NCBI GenBank assembly: GCA_048380335.1
Contig: DBFCCI010000087.1
Coordinates: 1-64,000 of the forward strand
DNA: 64,000 nucleotides
DNA from: Lachnospira sp900551945
Lineage (GTDB): Bacteria; Bacillota; Clostridia; Lachnospirales; Lachnospiraceae
Reading direction: 5' to 3'
Positions 26,539-35,022 of the stretch are shown here, in pieces. Each line of letters starts with the position of its first letter. Positions within the stretch are counted from its first letter, which is position 1. Both the position numbers and the translations under genes were made by a program. The notes beneath the pieces are model-generated. The model made no database searches, was not told the origin of the DNA, and worked only from the letters and a program-made list of their open reading frames with translations.

Positions 26539-27174
26539 ATGTTAAAGCGAATTTTAGGTGTATTTACAACAATATTTGCAATCACATATTTTGTAATGGC
26601 ATTTAGTGAAGAATATTCAAATGAATTAGTGGTATTAATTTTTTTGGGTATACTAATGACTATTTTTACAATATTGCTTTTTAAACCTACAGAAAAAGAC
26701 AAGCAAAAAAGGCTTGAGAAAATGAAAAAGCATGAAGAAAATCTAAAAACTTGCAAAATGAAACATATAAATGGCTTACCTATTGCAGAAGATGTAGTAT
26801 GTAATATTAAGTCAGAGAATGATAAGTTTATTTTTTCATTTGGAAATATGAATTTTGAACTTGAAAAAGCTAAAATTATTGATATGTGTATAAAAAAAGA
26901 TGTAGAAATACAGCAACAATACGTTTCTAGTACTGGCGGTGCTATTGTTGGTGCTGCACTTTTTGGAACACTTGGAGCAGTAATTGGAGGTAGAGCCAAA
27001 AAGAAAACAGTTAAAAATGAAGTGTATGAGTATTTTATCATCACATATAAATCACCGGAGATTAAATATATCTGTTTTGAATTAACAGGTTATAGGAATA
27101 GCAAACAATCCGCACAAAGTTATATAAATGAATTTAAGGATAGACACGTTTCACAAACTACTTATCAGTTGTAA
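26539..27174 (+). CDS. membrane protein with glycine-zipper segment, unknown function
   Basis: This 211-residue protein begins at ATG 26539, one base after the rimM stop; an alternative ATG at 26512 would overlap rimM. Neither has a strong site, so translation may be coupled to rimM. Two hydrophobic spans lie near the start (about residues 5-22 and 30-52), followed by a charged segment. A glycine-rich hydrophobic stretch GGAIVGAALFGTLGAVIGG lies at about residues 134-152. A C-terminal ITYKSPEIKYICFELTGY strand comes after it. It occupies the position usually held by trmD. No family is recognised with confidence. Confidence 0.65.
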   Translation: MLKRILGVFTTIFAITYFVMAFSEEYSNELVVLIFLGILMTIFTILLFKPTEKDKQKRLEKMKKHEENLKTCKMKHINGLPIAEDVVCNIKSENDKFIFSFGNMNFELEKAKIIDMCIKKDVEIQQQYVSSTGGAIVGAALFGTLGAVIGGRAKKKTVKNEVYEYFIITYKSPEIKYICFELTGYRNSKQSAQSYINEFKDRHVSQTTYQL

Positions 27175-27474
27175 TAATATATAATAAGTTGTAAATAATA
27201 TTAGAAAAGACGGGGAAGTTTTATATCTTTCCCGTCTTAAAAAATAAGATGTTTCTTGGGTATAAAAATGTTCTAGTATAGCTATGGAAGATTGTACTTG
27301 TGATTTGATTTCTCTGTTATAGCCTTCGTTCATAGCATTTTTATAATTATTGTATGCCATAGTTGTTACAGAACGAATGTAGTTAATGGATACGGCTGAT
27401 ATAACAACAGCAACTACAATAGCGATGAGTGAATAAGAGATAATTAAAAATTGTTGTAAACTTTTTCTTTTCAT
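27151..27474 (-). pseudogene. methyl-accepting chemotaxis protein, N-terminal remnant
   Basis: The first 78 or so residues read like the start of a chemoreceptor: positive MKRKSLQQF, one membrane span (about residues 9-29), then a helical periplasmic sensor start with YNREIKSQVQSSIAILEHFY. The frame then runs into the hairpin at 27206-27241 (encoding RRERYKTSPS) and ends in meaningless hydrophobic sequence. The rest of the sensor domain, HAMP and signalling domain are gone. This is a gene cut off by deletion, leaving its 5' end next to a terminator. Confidence 0.65.
27206..27241. terminator. bidirectional terminator
   Basis: AAGACGGG and CCCGTCTT, with extra GAAAG/CTTTC-type pairing, form a strong stem around TTTTATAT, with A-rich sequence on both sides. 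It lies between the end of the glycine-zipper gene and the remnant on the minus strand. Confidence 0.75.
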
Positions 27475-27933
27475 AAGCTCCTATTTTCTAAGCGGCTTTT
27501 GTAAAAACAATAGTAGCTTCTTTTAATTGGTATAGTTTTAGAAAATAAAGAAAGCTATATTTATTATTTTACTAATAGAAAATTAAATCAATTGGTAAAT
27601 ATATGAAAAATCATAAAAAGTGAGAGGTTCAATAAATACTTATTTGATTTTGTGACTTAATGGCGATTAGCATAGTAATATTATACTATAAGTTATGGCT
27701 AAATTGAAAATATGAATTATATTTATAAAAGTTGACTTATTAATAATTCATTGCAATATATTAAAAATAATGTATAATTATAAACATGAAAACATACATA
27801 TTTAACATTATAAATATAAGTCCTTAACTTTTATGTATAATATTGGTTGGAATTAAGTTTTGTTTATATTAGGATTACGCTTTCTTAAAATAATATTGTG
27901 TTTTCAAAATTATAAAATATAGGGAGGTATGGT
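27475..27933. other. gene-free stretch with a promoter for the DUF4234 gene
   Basis: This 459-base stretch has no credible ORF. A plausible promoter, TTGCAA (27751-27756), 16 bases, TATAAT (27773-27778), lies 155 bases ahead of the DUF4234 gene. The long leader it implies shows no structure recognised by eye. The rest is very AT-rich and may be worn-down sequence of the chemoreceptor region. Confidence 0.5.
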
Positions 27934-28329
27934 ATGCCAATTACTAAAAGAAATCTAGCAACTTGTATTATTTTGTCAATTGTAACTTGTGGTATATATA
28001 GTTTATATTGGTTTATAGTTGTTACAGATGATGCTAAGAATGTGTCTAATGACGTAGAAGGAGCGAGTGGTGGAACAGCTCTTTTATTATCAATTATAAC
28101 TTGTAATATTTATGGTTTTTATTGGGCTTACAAGCAAGGAGAAAGACTTGACAATGCAAGATATATGAGAGGAATGGCAGGTGGTGGCAATTCTAATATA
28201 CTCTTTTTACTACTTCAAATATTTGGACTTGGAATTGTTAATTATATAATTATGCAGGACATACTTAATAAGATTAGTGACTATGACCAGCAGATGATGA
28301 ATGGCAATAAAGGACCTGTTATTTTTTAA
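27934..28329 (+). CDS. DUF4234 domain membrane protein
   Basis: This 131-residue protein has the DUF4234 pattern: a short N terminus (MPITKRNLATCIILS), a span ending in VTCGIYSLYWFIV, a duplicated span ending ITCNIYGFYWAYKQGERLDN and a third near GLGIVNYIIMQDILNKI. The repeated TCxIYxxYW motif suggests an internal duplication. Function is unknown for the family. A GGGAGG site precedes the ATG. It lies in the insert between rimM and rplS. Confidence 0.85.
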   Translation: MPITKRNLATCIILSIVTCGIYSLYWFIVVTDDAKNVSNDVEGASGGTALLLSIITCNIYGFYWAYKQGERLDNARYMRGMAGGGNSNILFLLLQIFGLGIVNYIIMQDILNKISDYDQQMMNGNKGPVIF

Positions 28330-28411
28330 GTAATATTAATATTAAGCTTATAATTATAAGTTAGAAATAAGCTAAGAATATTAAAATATAAAAATTTAAG
28401 AAAAATAGTGC

Positions 28412-28440
28412 TTGCATTTTATTAGTATATATGATATCAT
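28412..28440 (+). promoter_or_regulatory. promoter of rplS
   Basis: TTGCAT (28412-28417), a 17-base spacer and TATCAT (28435-28440), placing the start of transcription near 28447, just before the structured leader. It would give rplS its own transcript, apart from rimM. Confidence 0.65.
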
Positions 28441-28446
28441 AAATGA

Positions 28447-28517
28447 GTTGTGAAAAAGAGACGGTCCTCTGTTACAGCAGATGTATTAAGAACGTCCGAA
28501 TATTAAGGAGGTCACAC
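28447..28517 (+). promoter_or_regulatory. possible L19 leader RNA
   Basis: The 70-base leader of rplS contains GACGGTCCTCTG and AAGAACGTCC, whose ends pair (GACG with CGTC), and an inner CTG-TTA-CAG hairpin, next to the AAGGAGGTC ribosome binding site. Position and base pattern fit the L19 leader family of low-GC Gram-positives (RF00556), which is thought to allow autoregulation by L19. A covariance search would confirm or exclude it. Confidence 0.5.
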
Positions 28518-28865
28518 ATGAACGATATTATTAAAAACATTGAAAATGCACAGATGAAGGCTGAAGTGCCACAGTTTAACGTAGGTGATACAGTAAGAGT
28601 ATCAGCTAAGATTAAGGAAGGTAACCGTGAAAGAACTCAGGTTTTTGAAGGTACAGTATTAAAGAAGCAGGGTACAGGCGTTCGTGCTACATTTACAGTA
28701 AGAAAGATTTCTAATGGCGTAGGTGTTGAAAAGACATGGCCATTACATTCACCTATCGTAGAAAAGGTTGATGTTGTAAGACGTGGTAAAGTAAGACGTG
28801 CTAAGCTTAACTATTTACGTTCAAGAGTAGGTAAGGCTGCTAAGGTTAAAGAATTAGTTAGATAA
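28518..28865 (+). CDS. rplS: 50S ribosomal protein L19
   Basis: L19 (115 residues) lies at the interface of the ribosomal subunits. The true start is ATG 28518, directly behind AAGGAGGTC; a longer reading from 28443 would run through the leader RNA. The protein shows FNVGDTVRVSAKIKEGNRER, QVFEGTVLKKQGTG, FTVRKISNGVGVEKTWPLHS and the basic C terminus GKVRRAKLNYLRSRVGKAAK. A strong terminator follows. Confidence 0.97.
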   Translation: MNDIIKNIENAQMKAEVPQFNVGDTVRVSAKIKEGNRERTQVFEGTVLKKQGTGVRATFTVRKISNGVGVEKTWPLHSPIVEKVDVVRRGKVRRAKLNYLRSRVGKAAKVKELVR

Positions 28866-28902
28866 TTAAGTGATTTTCATTTAATAATTTATTTATAGAA
28901 AT

Positions 28903-28947
28903 GGCTGTTGTATTAAGTATAATTTTCTTAATATAACAGCCGTTTTT
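28903..28947 (+). terminator. intrinsic terminator of rplS
   Basis: GGCTGTTGTATTAAG (28903-28917) and CTTAATATAACAGCC (28927-28941) form a 15-bp stem with one G-T pair, followed by GTTTTTATTT. Confidence 0.88.
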
Positions 28948-29076
28948 ATTTACACAGACAATGAGTAAAATTATGTGTTTGTATAAGAACTTGGCGACTG
29001 TTGCGACAACTTGCAAAACACGCAGAACAAGTTTATTATAGTTTATAAAAATTTAGAAAATAAAATATGTGAATAC

Positions 29077-29104
29077 TTGCAAGCATTTATATATATGTTA
29101 TAAT
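29077..29104 (+). promoter_or_regulatory. promoter of the lepB-rbgA-rnhB operon
   Basis: TTGCAA (29077-29082), a 16-base spacer and TATAAT (29099-29104), about 40 bases before the lepB start codon. Confidence 0.65.
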
Positions 29105-29145
29105 TAAACCGATTAAATCAGTTATTTATACAGTTAGGAGCAATC

Positions 29146-29706
29146 ATGGCTTTATTTCGTAGAAGATATGAAGAAAATACACAACTTTTAAGTATATTAA
29201 AGTTTATATCAGATGTATGTATTGTAATTGTATTTGCTTATGCGTTAGTAACATTTACTTGTGATAGAACAACACTTAATGGTAATTCTATGGAAAGTTC
29301 AATTACAAGTGGTGATACTGTGCTTATTAATAAGATGGCATATACACTTAAAAGTCCTTCAAGATATTCTGTAATAGCATTTCAGTTACATAATACAGCA
29401 GGTTCAAAGATATATGTTAAGAGAGTTATAGGACTTCCGGGAGAAACGGTTCAGATTAAGAATGGTCATGTATACATAAATGGTGCATTGCTTGAAGATG
29501 ACATTTCAGACCAGAATATTTTAACAGAAGGAATTGTAAAAAGTGAAGTTACATTGGCAGATGACGAGTACTTTGTACTTGGTGATAGCCGTAATAATAG
29601 TGAAGACAGTAGATTTGCAAGTATAGGAATGATTAAAGAAGAAGATATACTAGGCTCAGCTTGGATGATATCAGCTCCATTTGACCATATTGGACTTGTA
29701 AAATAA
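29146..29706 (+). CDS. lepB: signal peptidase I
   Basis: Signal peptidase I (186 residues) removes signal peptides from exported proteins. A single N-terminal span (about residues 20-40) anchors it. The catalytic Ser is in TTLNGNSMESSI and the Lys base in IYVKRVIGLPGETVQIKNG. The box YFVLGDSRNNSEDSRFASIG is also intact. Length and one-span layout match the Gram-positive type. It is co-directional with rbgA (27 bases downstream), a frequent order in Firmicutes. Confidence 0.94.
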   Translation: MALFRRRYEENTQLLSILKFISDVCIVIVFAYALVTFTCDRTTLNGNSMESSITSGDTVLINKMAYTLKSPSRYSVIAFQLHNTAGSKIYVKRVIGLPGETVQIKNGHVYINGALLEDDISDQNILTEGIVKSEVTLADDEYFVLGDSRNNSEDSRFASIGMIKEEDILGSAWMISAPFDHIGLVK

Positions 29707-29733
29707 ATATAATATAAATTAAGTGAGGTTATT

Positions 29734-30579
29734 ATGAATTATCAGTGGTATCCGGGACACATGACAAAGGCAAGAAGAATGATGGAGGAAAATATCAAGC
29801 TTATTGACCTTGTAATAGAAGTAGTAGACGCAAGAATTCCTATGAGCAGTCGTAATCCTGACATAGATAATCTTGCAAAAAATAAAGCAAGACTTATATT
29901 ATTGAATAAATCGGACTTATCAGACGAAAGACTTAATGCAGCTTGGATAGAGTACTTTAAGAGTCAAGGCTTTTTTGTATTAAAGATTAATTCAAGAACA
30001 GGTGCAGGTATTAAGCAAATTAATGCAACTGTAGCTGAGGCTTGTAAAGAAAAGATTGAAAGAGATAAAAAGAAAGGTATAATGAACCGTCCAGTACGAG
30101 CAATGGTTGTTGGGATACCTAATGTTGGTAAATCTACATTTATTAATTCTTATGCAGGAAAGGCGTGTGCAAAGACGGGCAATAAGCCGGGTGTTACTAA
30201 GGGCAAACAGTGGATACGTCTTAATAAGAATATAGAGCTTTTAGACACTCCGGGTATACTTTGGCCTAAGTTTGACAATCAAGAGGTTGGAAAAAGACTT
30301 GCAATGATTGGCTCTATGAATGATGAAGTAATACATCTTGATGAACTTGCACTTGATACAATCAAGTATATTATGCAGGCTTATCCTAATAATCTTAATG
30401 AGAGATATGGTGTTGATGAGAACCAAGAAGCACTTCAAATTATGGAAGAAATCGCTGCAAAAAGAGGTTGTCTAAAAAGGGGCGGAATGGTTGACTATGA
30501 GAAAGCTGCTTTAATTATTATGGACGATTATAGAAGCGGAAGGTTAGGAAGAATAACACTAGAAAGCCCTGAGCAATAA
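29734..30579 (+). CDS. rbgA: ribosome biogenesis GTPase YlqF/RbgA
   Basis: RbgA (281 residues) is the circularly permuted GTPase for late assembly of the 50S subunit. The G4 motif (LLNKSDL) comes before G1 (GIPNVGKSTFINSYAG) and G3 (LLDTPGILWPKF), as expected for the permuted order. The N terminus NYQWYPGHMTKARRMM and the C-terminal helical RNA-binding part (about residues 190-281) are typical. It lies upstream of rnhB as in Bacillus. Confidence 0.95.
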   Translation: MNYQWYPGHMTKARRMMEENIKLIDLVIEVVDARIPMSSRNPDIDNLAKNKARLILLNKSDLSDERLNAAWIEYFKSQGFFVLKINSRTGAGIKQINATVAEACKEKIERDKKKGIMNRPVRAMVVGIPNVGKSTFINSYAGKACAKTGNKPGVTKGKQWIRLNKNIELLDTPGILWPKFDNQEVGKRLAMIGSMNDEVIHLDELALDTIKYIMQAYPNNLNERYGVDENQEALQIMEEIAAKRGCLKRGGMVDYEKAALIIMDDYRSGRLGRITLESPEQ

Positions 30580-30651
30580 ATCTGTTTTAAGCTAATAATA
30601 TTAGATTTATAAGGTGTTTAAGTAATCAAAACGAAAGGGTTATTTACAGAT

Positions 30652-31371
30652 ATGACAAGCATTGAGAATTTACAAAGACAAATTGAGTTAGGAATAGATG
30701 AGAATGGCAAATTTTTAACAAAGAAATGTATTTCAGAATTAAAAAGACAGTTAAAGCTTGAACTTGAAAAAGAAAGAGTTGAAGCTTTGTGTGAATATGA
30801 AAAGCAATATGATTATTGTAGTTATATTTGTGGAATAGATGAGGCGGGGAGAGGTCCACTTGCTGGCCCTGTTGTTGCAGGAGCTGTTGTACTTCCAAAG
30901 GATACAAGAATACTTTATATAAATGATTCAAAAAAGTTAAGCGAAAAAAGACGAGAAGAACTTTTTGAAGTTATAAAAAAAGAAGCTATAAGTGTAGGAG
31001 TGGGTATTGCAACTCCACAGCGCATAGATGAGATTAATATTTTGCAAGCAACTTATGAAGCTATGAGAATGGCTATAAGCAAGCTTAGTGTTAAGCCGGA
31101 TGTTTTACTTAATGACGCAGTTACTATTCCAGAAGTTGACATACAGCAAGTGCCTATAATTAAAGGTGATGCTAAGAGTATGTCAATAGGTGCGGCGAGC
31201 ATTATTGCAAAAGTGACAAGGGACCATATAATGTATGATTATGATAAGCAGTATCCAGAGTATGGCTTTGCAAAGCATAAAGGCTATGGAACGAAGCAGC
31301 ATACAGATGCAATTCGCAAATATGGCGCTTGTCCTATACATAGAATGACATTTTTAAAAAATATATTGTAA
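30652..31371 (+). CDS. rnhB: ribonuclease HII
   Basis: RNase HII (239 residues) cuts RNA in RNA-DNA hybrids and starts removal of single ribonucleotides from DNA. The catalytic site is visible: Asp-Glu in CGIDEAGRGPLAGPVVAGAV (about residue 65), Asp in LLNDAVTIP and Asp in IMYDYDKQYPEYGF. KHKGYGTKQHTDAI near the C terminus is also conserved. A helical N-terminal extension of about 60 residues is normal for Firmicutes. Confidence 0.95.
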   Translation: MTSIENLQRQIELGIDENGKFLTKKCISELKRQLKLELEKERVEALCEYEKQYDYCSYICGIDEAGRGPLAGPVVAGAVVLPKDTRILYINDSKKLSEKRREELFEVIKKEAISVGVGIATPQRIDEINILQATYEAMRMAISKLSVKPDVLLNDAVTIPEVDIQQVPIIKGDAKSMSIGAASIIAKVTRDHIMYDYDKQYPEYGFAKHKGYGTKQHTDAIRKYGACPIHRMTFLKNIL

Positions 31372-31461
31372 GCTTATAATGTGAGTTTTCAAAGTTAAAC
31401 TTCAACATAAGATGTATTGTAACAACTGATAAAATAAATATTTTAGTGGAGCGTGATATTT

Positions 31462-33072
31462 ATGGCATTTAATATTTCAAATTTATTTAGTAATCTTAGT
31501 AATTCGCAGCTTAATACAACTGTAAATGAGAGTCAGAATGTCAATTCTAATGGTCAGATTAATAATTCCAATAGCAGTACAGTTGCACAAAATAGCAAGG
31601 CTGTAATTGAAATGTTAAAAAGTATGCTTGAGGGTGATATTTTATCAGGAACAGTTACTAATATTGAAAATGACAATGTGACATTACAGCTTGGCAATGG
31701 TGAAAAACTTTTAGCTCACCTTACTGACAATTCTTCAATACAGACAGGGCAAAATATGACATTTTTATTGGAAAATAATATGTCAGATACTATTGCGTTA
31801 AAGCCCCTTATGCAGGAATCACAGCAGTTATATATGATAAGTAATGCGTTAGAAGCCGCTAATTATCCAGCTACGAAGGAAAATGTAAATATCGTAAAAG
31901 AACTTATTAATATGAATATGCCCGTTGATGTTGATACTATAAGTGAAGCAATTAAAAATGCAGTTCGTTTTCCAGACGCAGACATTAATACAATTGCAAA
32001 TCTTATGAAGTTGGATATTCCTGTAACTCAGGAAAATATAGAGCAATTTGAAGCTTATAAAAGTTATGAGCATAGCATAATGGGAGAGATTAATAATTTC
32101 AGCTCAGATTTAAGTAGTGCTGTAAGTAATCTTATTTCTGAAAATGGCTACGAAGACGGTCTTAACTTGTTAGAAAATACTATTAATTCGCTTTATAATA
32201 ATAGTGTAAATAGTGAGGAGGCTTCACAATTAGAAAGTCAAGTAGCAAGTCAAGATATAAATACATTTATGGATAATAATGAGATAAATCAGCTTGCAAC
32301 GAACATTTCGAATACTTTAGGAAATTCAGCAGAACAAATTGTAAATGATATTAAAAATGAAAATATTTCAACTAAAGATGTATTAACAAGGCTTAATGGA
32401 CTTCTTAGTGTAGCTGATAAAGAAGCAGTTTCCAATCTTATTAATTCAAAGGAATATTCTTGTCTTTTAAAGCAAATGACGGCTGAAACAATGATGATAA
32501 CAGCGCAAAATGTTGCACAGCAAGATGGAATCAAAAATTTCTATAAAAGACTTAAAAAAAGTGTTGATACGATTTCACAAAATGCTAAAGCAGCAGCGGC
32601 AGAGTCACCACTTGCAAAGAGTATGGGTGAGATAAAAAGTAACATTGATTTTATGAATGATTTGAATAAAAATATGACATTTGTTCAGATGCCTGTAAAA
32701 TTTACTGAAAGTACGGGCAATGGTGATTTGTATGTATTTACTAATAAAAAGGCATTGCAGAATGGTACAGATAAAATCAGTGCGTTACTACACCTTGATA
32801 TGGATAATCTAGGCCCTATGGATATATACGTTAATTTGGCAGGGAAAAATGTATCTACTAACTTTTGCCTTGAAAGTGAAGAAATGCTTGATTTTGTATA
32901 TGCTAACATAGATAAACTTAATGCAAGGCTTGAAGCTTTAGGTTATAATGCCGAATTTAAAATGAAGCTTTCAAAAGATAATGAAGAAAATGTTGATTTT
33001 GTTGACGATTTTATTAATAAGGATAATCCACCAATGAAGATATCTCAATATGTTTTTGATATTAAGGCGTAA
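31462..33072 (+). CDS. YlqG-like protein, flagellar hook-length-control-like
   Basis: This 536-residue protein begins at ATG 31462 behind a GGAG site; a GTG 9 bases earlier overlaps the site. It lies between rnhB and a ylqH-like gene, where Bacillus has ylqG, so it is probably the positional counterpart. The N-terminal 40 residues are Asn/Ser-rich. A beta-rich segment follows (ILSGTVTNIENDNVTLQLGN, about residues 57-76), then a long helical middle. The C-terminal 120 residues (FVQMPVKFTESTGNGDLYVF and LDMDNLGPMDIYVNLAGKNV) resemble the C domain of FliK-type hook-length control proteins. No signal peptide is present. Function is unproven. Confidence 0.6.
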   Translation: MAFNISNLFSNLSNSQLNTTVNESQNVNSNGQINNSNSSTVAQNSKAVIEMLKSMLEGDILSGTVTNIENDNVTLQLGNGEKLLAHLTDNSSIQTGQNMTFLLENNMSDTIALKPLMQESQQLYMISNALEAANYPATKENVNIVKELINMNMPVDVDTISEAIKNAVRFPDADINTIANLMKLDIPVTQENIEQFEAYKSYEHSIMGEINNFSSDLSSAVSNLISENGYEDGLNLLENTINSLYNNSVNSEEASQLESQVASQDINTFMDNNEINQLATNISNTLGNSAEQIVNDIKNENISTKDVLTRLNGLLSVADKEAVSNLINSKEYSCLLKQMTAETMMITAQNVAQQDGIKNFYKRLKKSVDTISQNAKAAAAESPLAKSMGEIKSNIDFMNDLNKNMTFVQMPVKFTESTGNGDLYVFTNKKALQNGTDKISALLHLDMDNLGPMDIYVNLAGKNVSTNFCLESEEMLDFVYANIDKLNARLEALGYNAEFKMKLSKDNEENVDFVDDFINKDNPPMKISQYVFDIKA

Positions 33073-33240
33073 GATTTTAATATTATCAAGTAGGTGGTTT
33101 GGATTTATTATATAAAGTTTTAATTGATGTGGTGTAGAATTTGTATTAATTGATTGTATAAAAAGACAAGTGAGAATATAGCAAAGTAACAATTGTTTAT
33201 TTGGTAAATTAATGTTTATGTTTGTGAGAAGGATTTGTTT

Positions 33241-33579
33241 ATGAAAAGACAAGGAAATAAAAATATAAATGATTTTACATATACAAAGGAAGACGAAGAA
33301 AGGGACTTAAAAAGAAATAAAGTGTCAGTTGCTCTCCAATACAATCCCGGTGAACAAGCACCTAAAATAATAGCATCAGGTCGTGGGGCAATTGCTGAAA
33401 AGATTATTGAAAAAGCTAAAGAAGCAGATGTGCCACTTTATGAAGACAGCAAGCTTGCTAATACTTTGTCAAAGCTTGAAATAGGAGATATGATACCGCC
33501 TGAGCTTTATAATGTAGTTGCAGAAATTCTTGTATTTGTTGACGATTGCGATAGAATTAAAGCAAAGTTAGGGCATTAA
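33241..33579 (+). CDS. FlhB C-terminal-domain-like protein (YlqH)
   Basis: This 112-residue protein matches the cytoplasmic C-terminal domain of FlhB/EscU export-switch proteins without the membrane part: VALQYNPGEQAPKIIASGRG, IIEKAKEADVPLYEDSKLAN and IPPELYNVVAEILVFV. The NPTH self-cleavage motif of FlhB is replaced by QYNPGEQ, so no cleavage is expected. The start is ATG 33241 behind GAAGGA. Bacillus ylqH lies in the same place after ylqG. The FliK-like and FlhB-like pair suggests a flagellum-derived unit of unknown use. Confidence 0.85.
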   Translation: MKRQGNKNINDFTYTKEDEERDLKRNKVSVALQYNPGEQAPKIIASGRGAIAEKIIEKAKEADVPLYEDSKLANTLSKLEIGDMIPPELYNVVAEILVFVDDCDRIKAKLGH

Positions 33580-33657
33580 AAAGTTGTTTTGAAGCAAAAT
33601 ACAAAATTAAAGAGGGAGTGCATTAGTGAAAAATATATTGATGAGAAAGGAGAGCTT

Positions 33658-33999
33658 TTGAATAAAAGGGCAGTAGGTAAAATTGGGGAAAAGATAGCGA
33701 TGGAGTATCTTTTACAACAGGGATATTTTATTGTTAAGATGAATTATAATTGTAAAATAGGTGAAATAGACATAATTGCTTCAAAAAGAGATGTTATAGT
33801 ATTCGTGGAAGTTAAGTATAGAAAAAATAGTTCTTTTGGAGTTTCATTTGAAGCTGTTGATAGAAAAAAGCAGTGTAAGATACGAAATGTAGCAGAATAT
33901 TATATAACGTATGAACTTGAAAAAACAGATGTTAATTGTAGATTTGATGTTATTGGAATAGATAATGGAAATATAACACATATTGAAAATGCGTTTTAA
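33658..33999 (+). CDS. YraN/UPF0102 family nuclease-like protein
   Basis: This 113-residue protein belongs to UPF0102 (YraN), with a restriction-endonuclease-like fold and unknown role. The N terminus NKRAVGKIGEKIAMEYLLQQ and core IGEIDIIASKRDVIVFVEVK contain the ExD...ExK nuclease pattern. The preferred start is TTG 33658, 5 bases after an AAAGGAG site, which gives the usual family length. A longer reading from TTG 33589 adds 23 residues with no matching site. It closes the rbgA-rnhB-ylqGH cluster. Confidence 0.88.
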   Translation: MNKRAVGKIGEKIAMEYLLQQGYFIVKMNYNCKIGEIDIIASKRDVIVFVEVKYRKNSSFGVSFEAVDRKKQCKIRNVAEYYITYELEKTDVNCRFDVIGIDNGNITHIENAF

Positions 34000-34071
34000 G
34001 AATATTTGTTACTGTTCACATCTTAAGTGTGACTAGTAACGAATTAAAATAATAGACGAAAGGGATTTGTT

Positions 34072-34965
34072 ATGAATTTAAAATATATTGATAATGAGAA
34101 GATTTATAGTAAGCTTTCTAAAGAAAATCTTCCCAATGTTACGAAAACAACAAAGTGTGTAATTAAGGATAATACGCCAATTATCAAGTTTACACCGTTT
34201 GAAGATATAGATTTTATAGAGCATGGCTTTTCAACAAGGCTTGGTGGTTTTAGTAGTGGAATTTATAAGTCGATGAACCTTACCTTTAATATGGACGATA
34301 AGCCTGAAAATGTTTTAAAAAACTTTCAAAAAATGGCACAAGTACTTGATACTACAGTTGACAATATGGTTTACTCAAAGCAGACTCATACAACTAATGT
34401 GTTAAAGGTGGATAGTAGTTATAGGGGAATGGGTATTGTAAAGGAAAGAAGTTTTGATAATATAGACGGACTTATAACTAATGAAGCTAATGTATGTCTT
34501 GTTACATCTTATGCCGATTGTGTGCCATTATTTTTTGTTGACAAGGTCAATAAATGTATTGGCTCATCACATTCGGGTTGGCGTGGTACTGTTGGAAATA
34601 TTGCTAAAAATACATTAGAGCTTATGAATAAAGAGTTTGGAACAAGACCAGAAGATGTAGTAACATTTATAGGCCCTAGTATATGTGAAAACTGTTATGA
34701 AGTTAGTAGTGATGTAATAGATGAGTATAAAAAGACATTTTCTAAAGAAGAACTTGAAAATATTGTACACAATGGAAAAGAAGAAGGAAAGTATCAACTT
34801 AATCTTCAAATGGCAAATTACTACAATATGGTTAATTCAGGAGTAATCCCAAGTAATATAAGTATTTCTGACATATGCACTTGTTGTAATTCTGATGTGT
34901 TATTTTCGCATAGAGCTACACATGGAAAACGTGGAATATTATGTGGGTTTATATACATTAAATAG
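34072..34965 (+). CDS. pgeF: PgeF/YfiH-family laccase-domain protein
   Basis: This 297-residue protein belongs to the YfiH/LACC1 family, zinc enzymes with purine nucleoside phosphorylase and adenosine deaminase-type activity, and with a peptidoglycan-editing role in E. coli. Metal-site residues are visible in YSKQTHTTNVL, TSYADCVPLFFVD, SSHSGWRGTVGNI and CTCCNSDVLFSHR, with the conserved FIGPSICENCYEV. The N-terminal 40 residues are family-variable. A GAAAGGGA site precedes the ATG. Confidence 0.9.
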   Translation: MNLKYIDNEKIYSKLSKENLPNVTKTTKCVIKDNTPIIKFTPFEDIDFIEHGFSTRLGGFSSGIYKSMNLTFNMDDKPENVLKNFQKMAQVLDTTVDNMVYSKQTHTTNVLKVDSSYRGMGIVKERSFDNIDGLITNEANVCLVTSYADCVPLFFVDKVNKCIGSSHSGWRGTVGNIAKNTLELMNKEFGTRPEDVVTFIGPSICENCYEVSSDVIDEYKKTFSKEELENIVHNGKEEGKYQLNLQMANYYNMVNSGVIPSNISISDICTCCNSDVLFSHRATHGKRGILCGFIYIK

Positions 34966-35022
34966 ATTTATTAGTTTTATATAACTAACACAATAAAATG
35001 TTAAGACTGGAGGTTAGTATAA

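Noticed and set aside
28443..28517. N-terminal extension of L19
   Set aside because: The region is the structured leader; AAGGAGGTC directly precedes ATG 28518 and L19 proteins start there.
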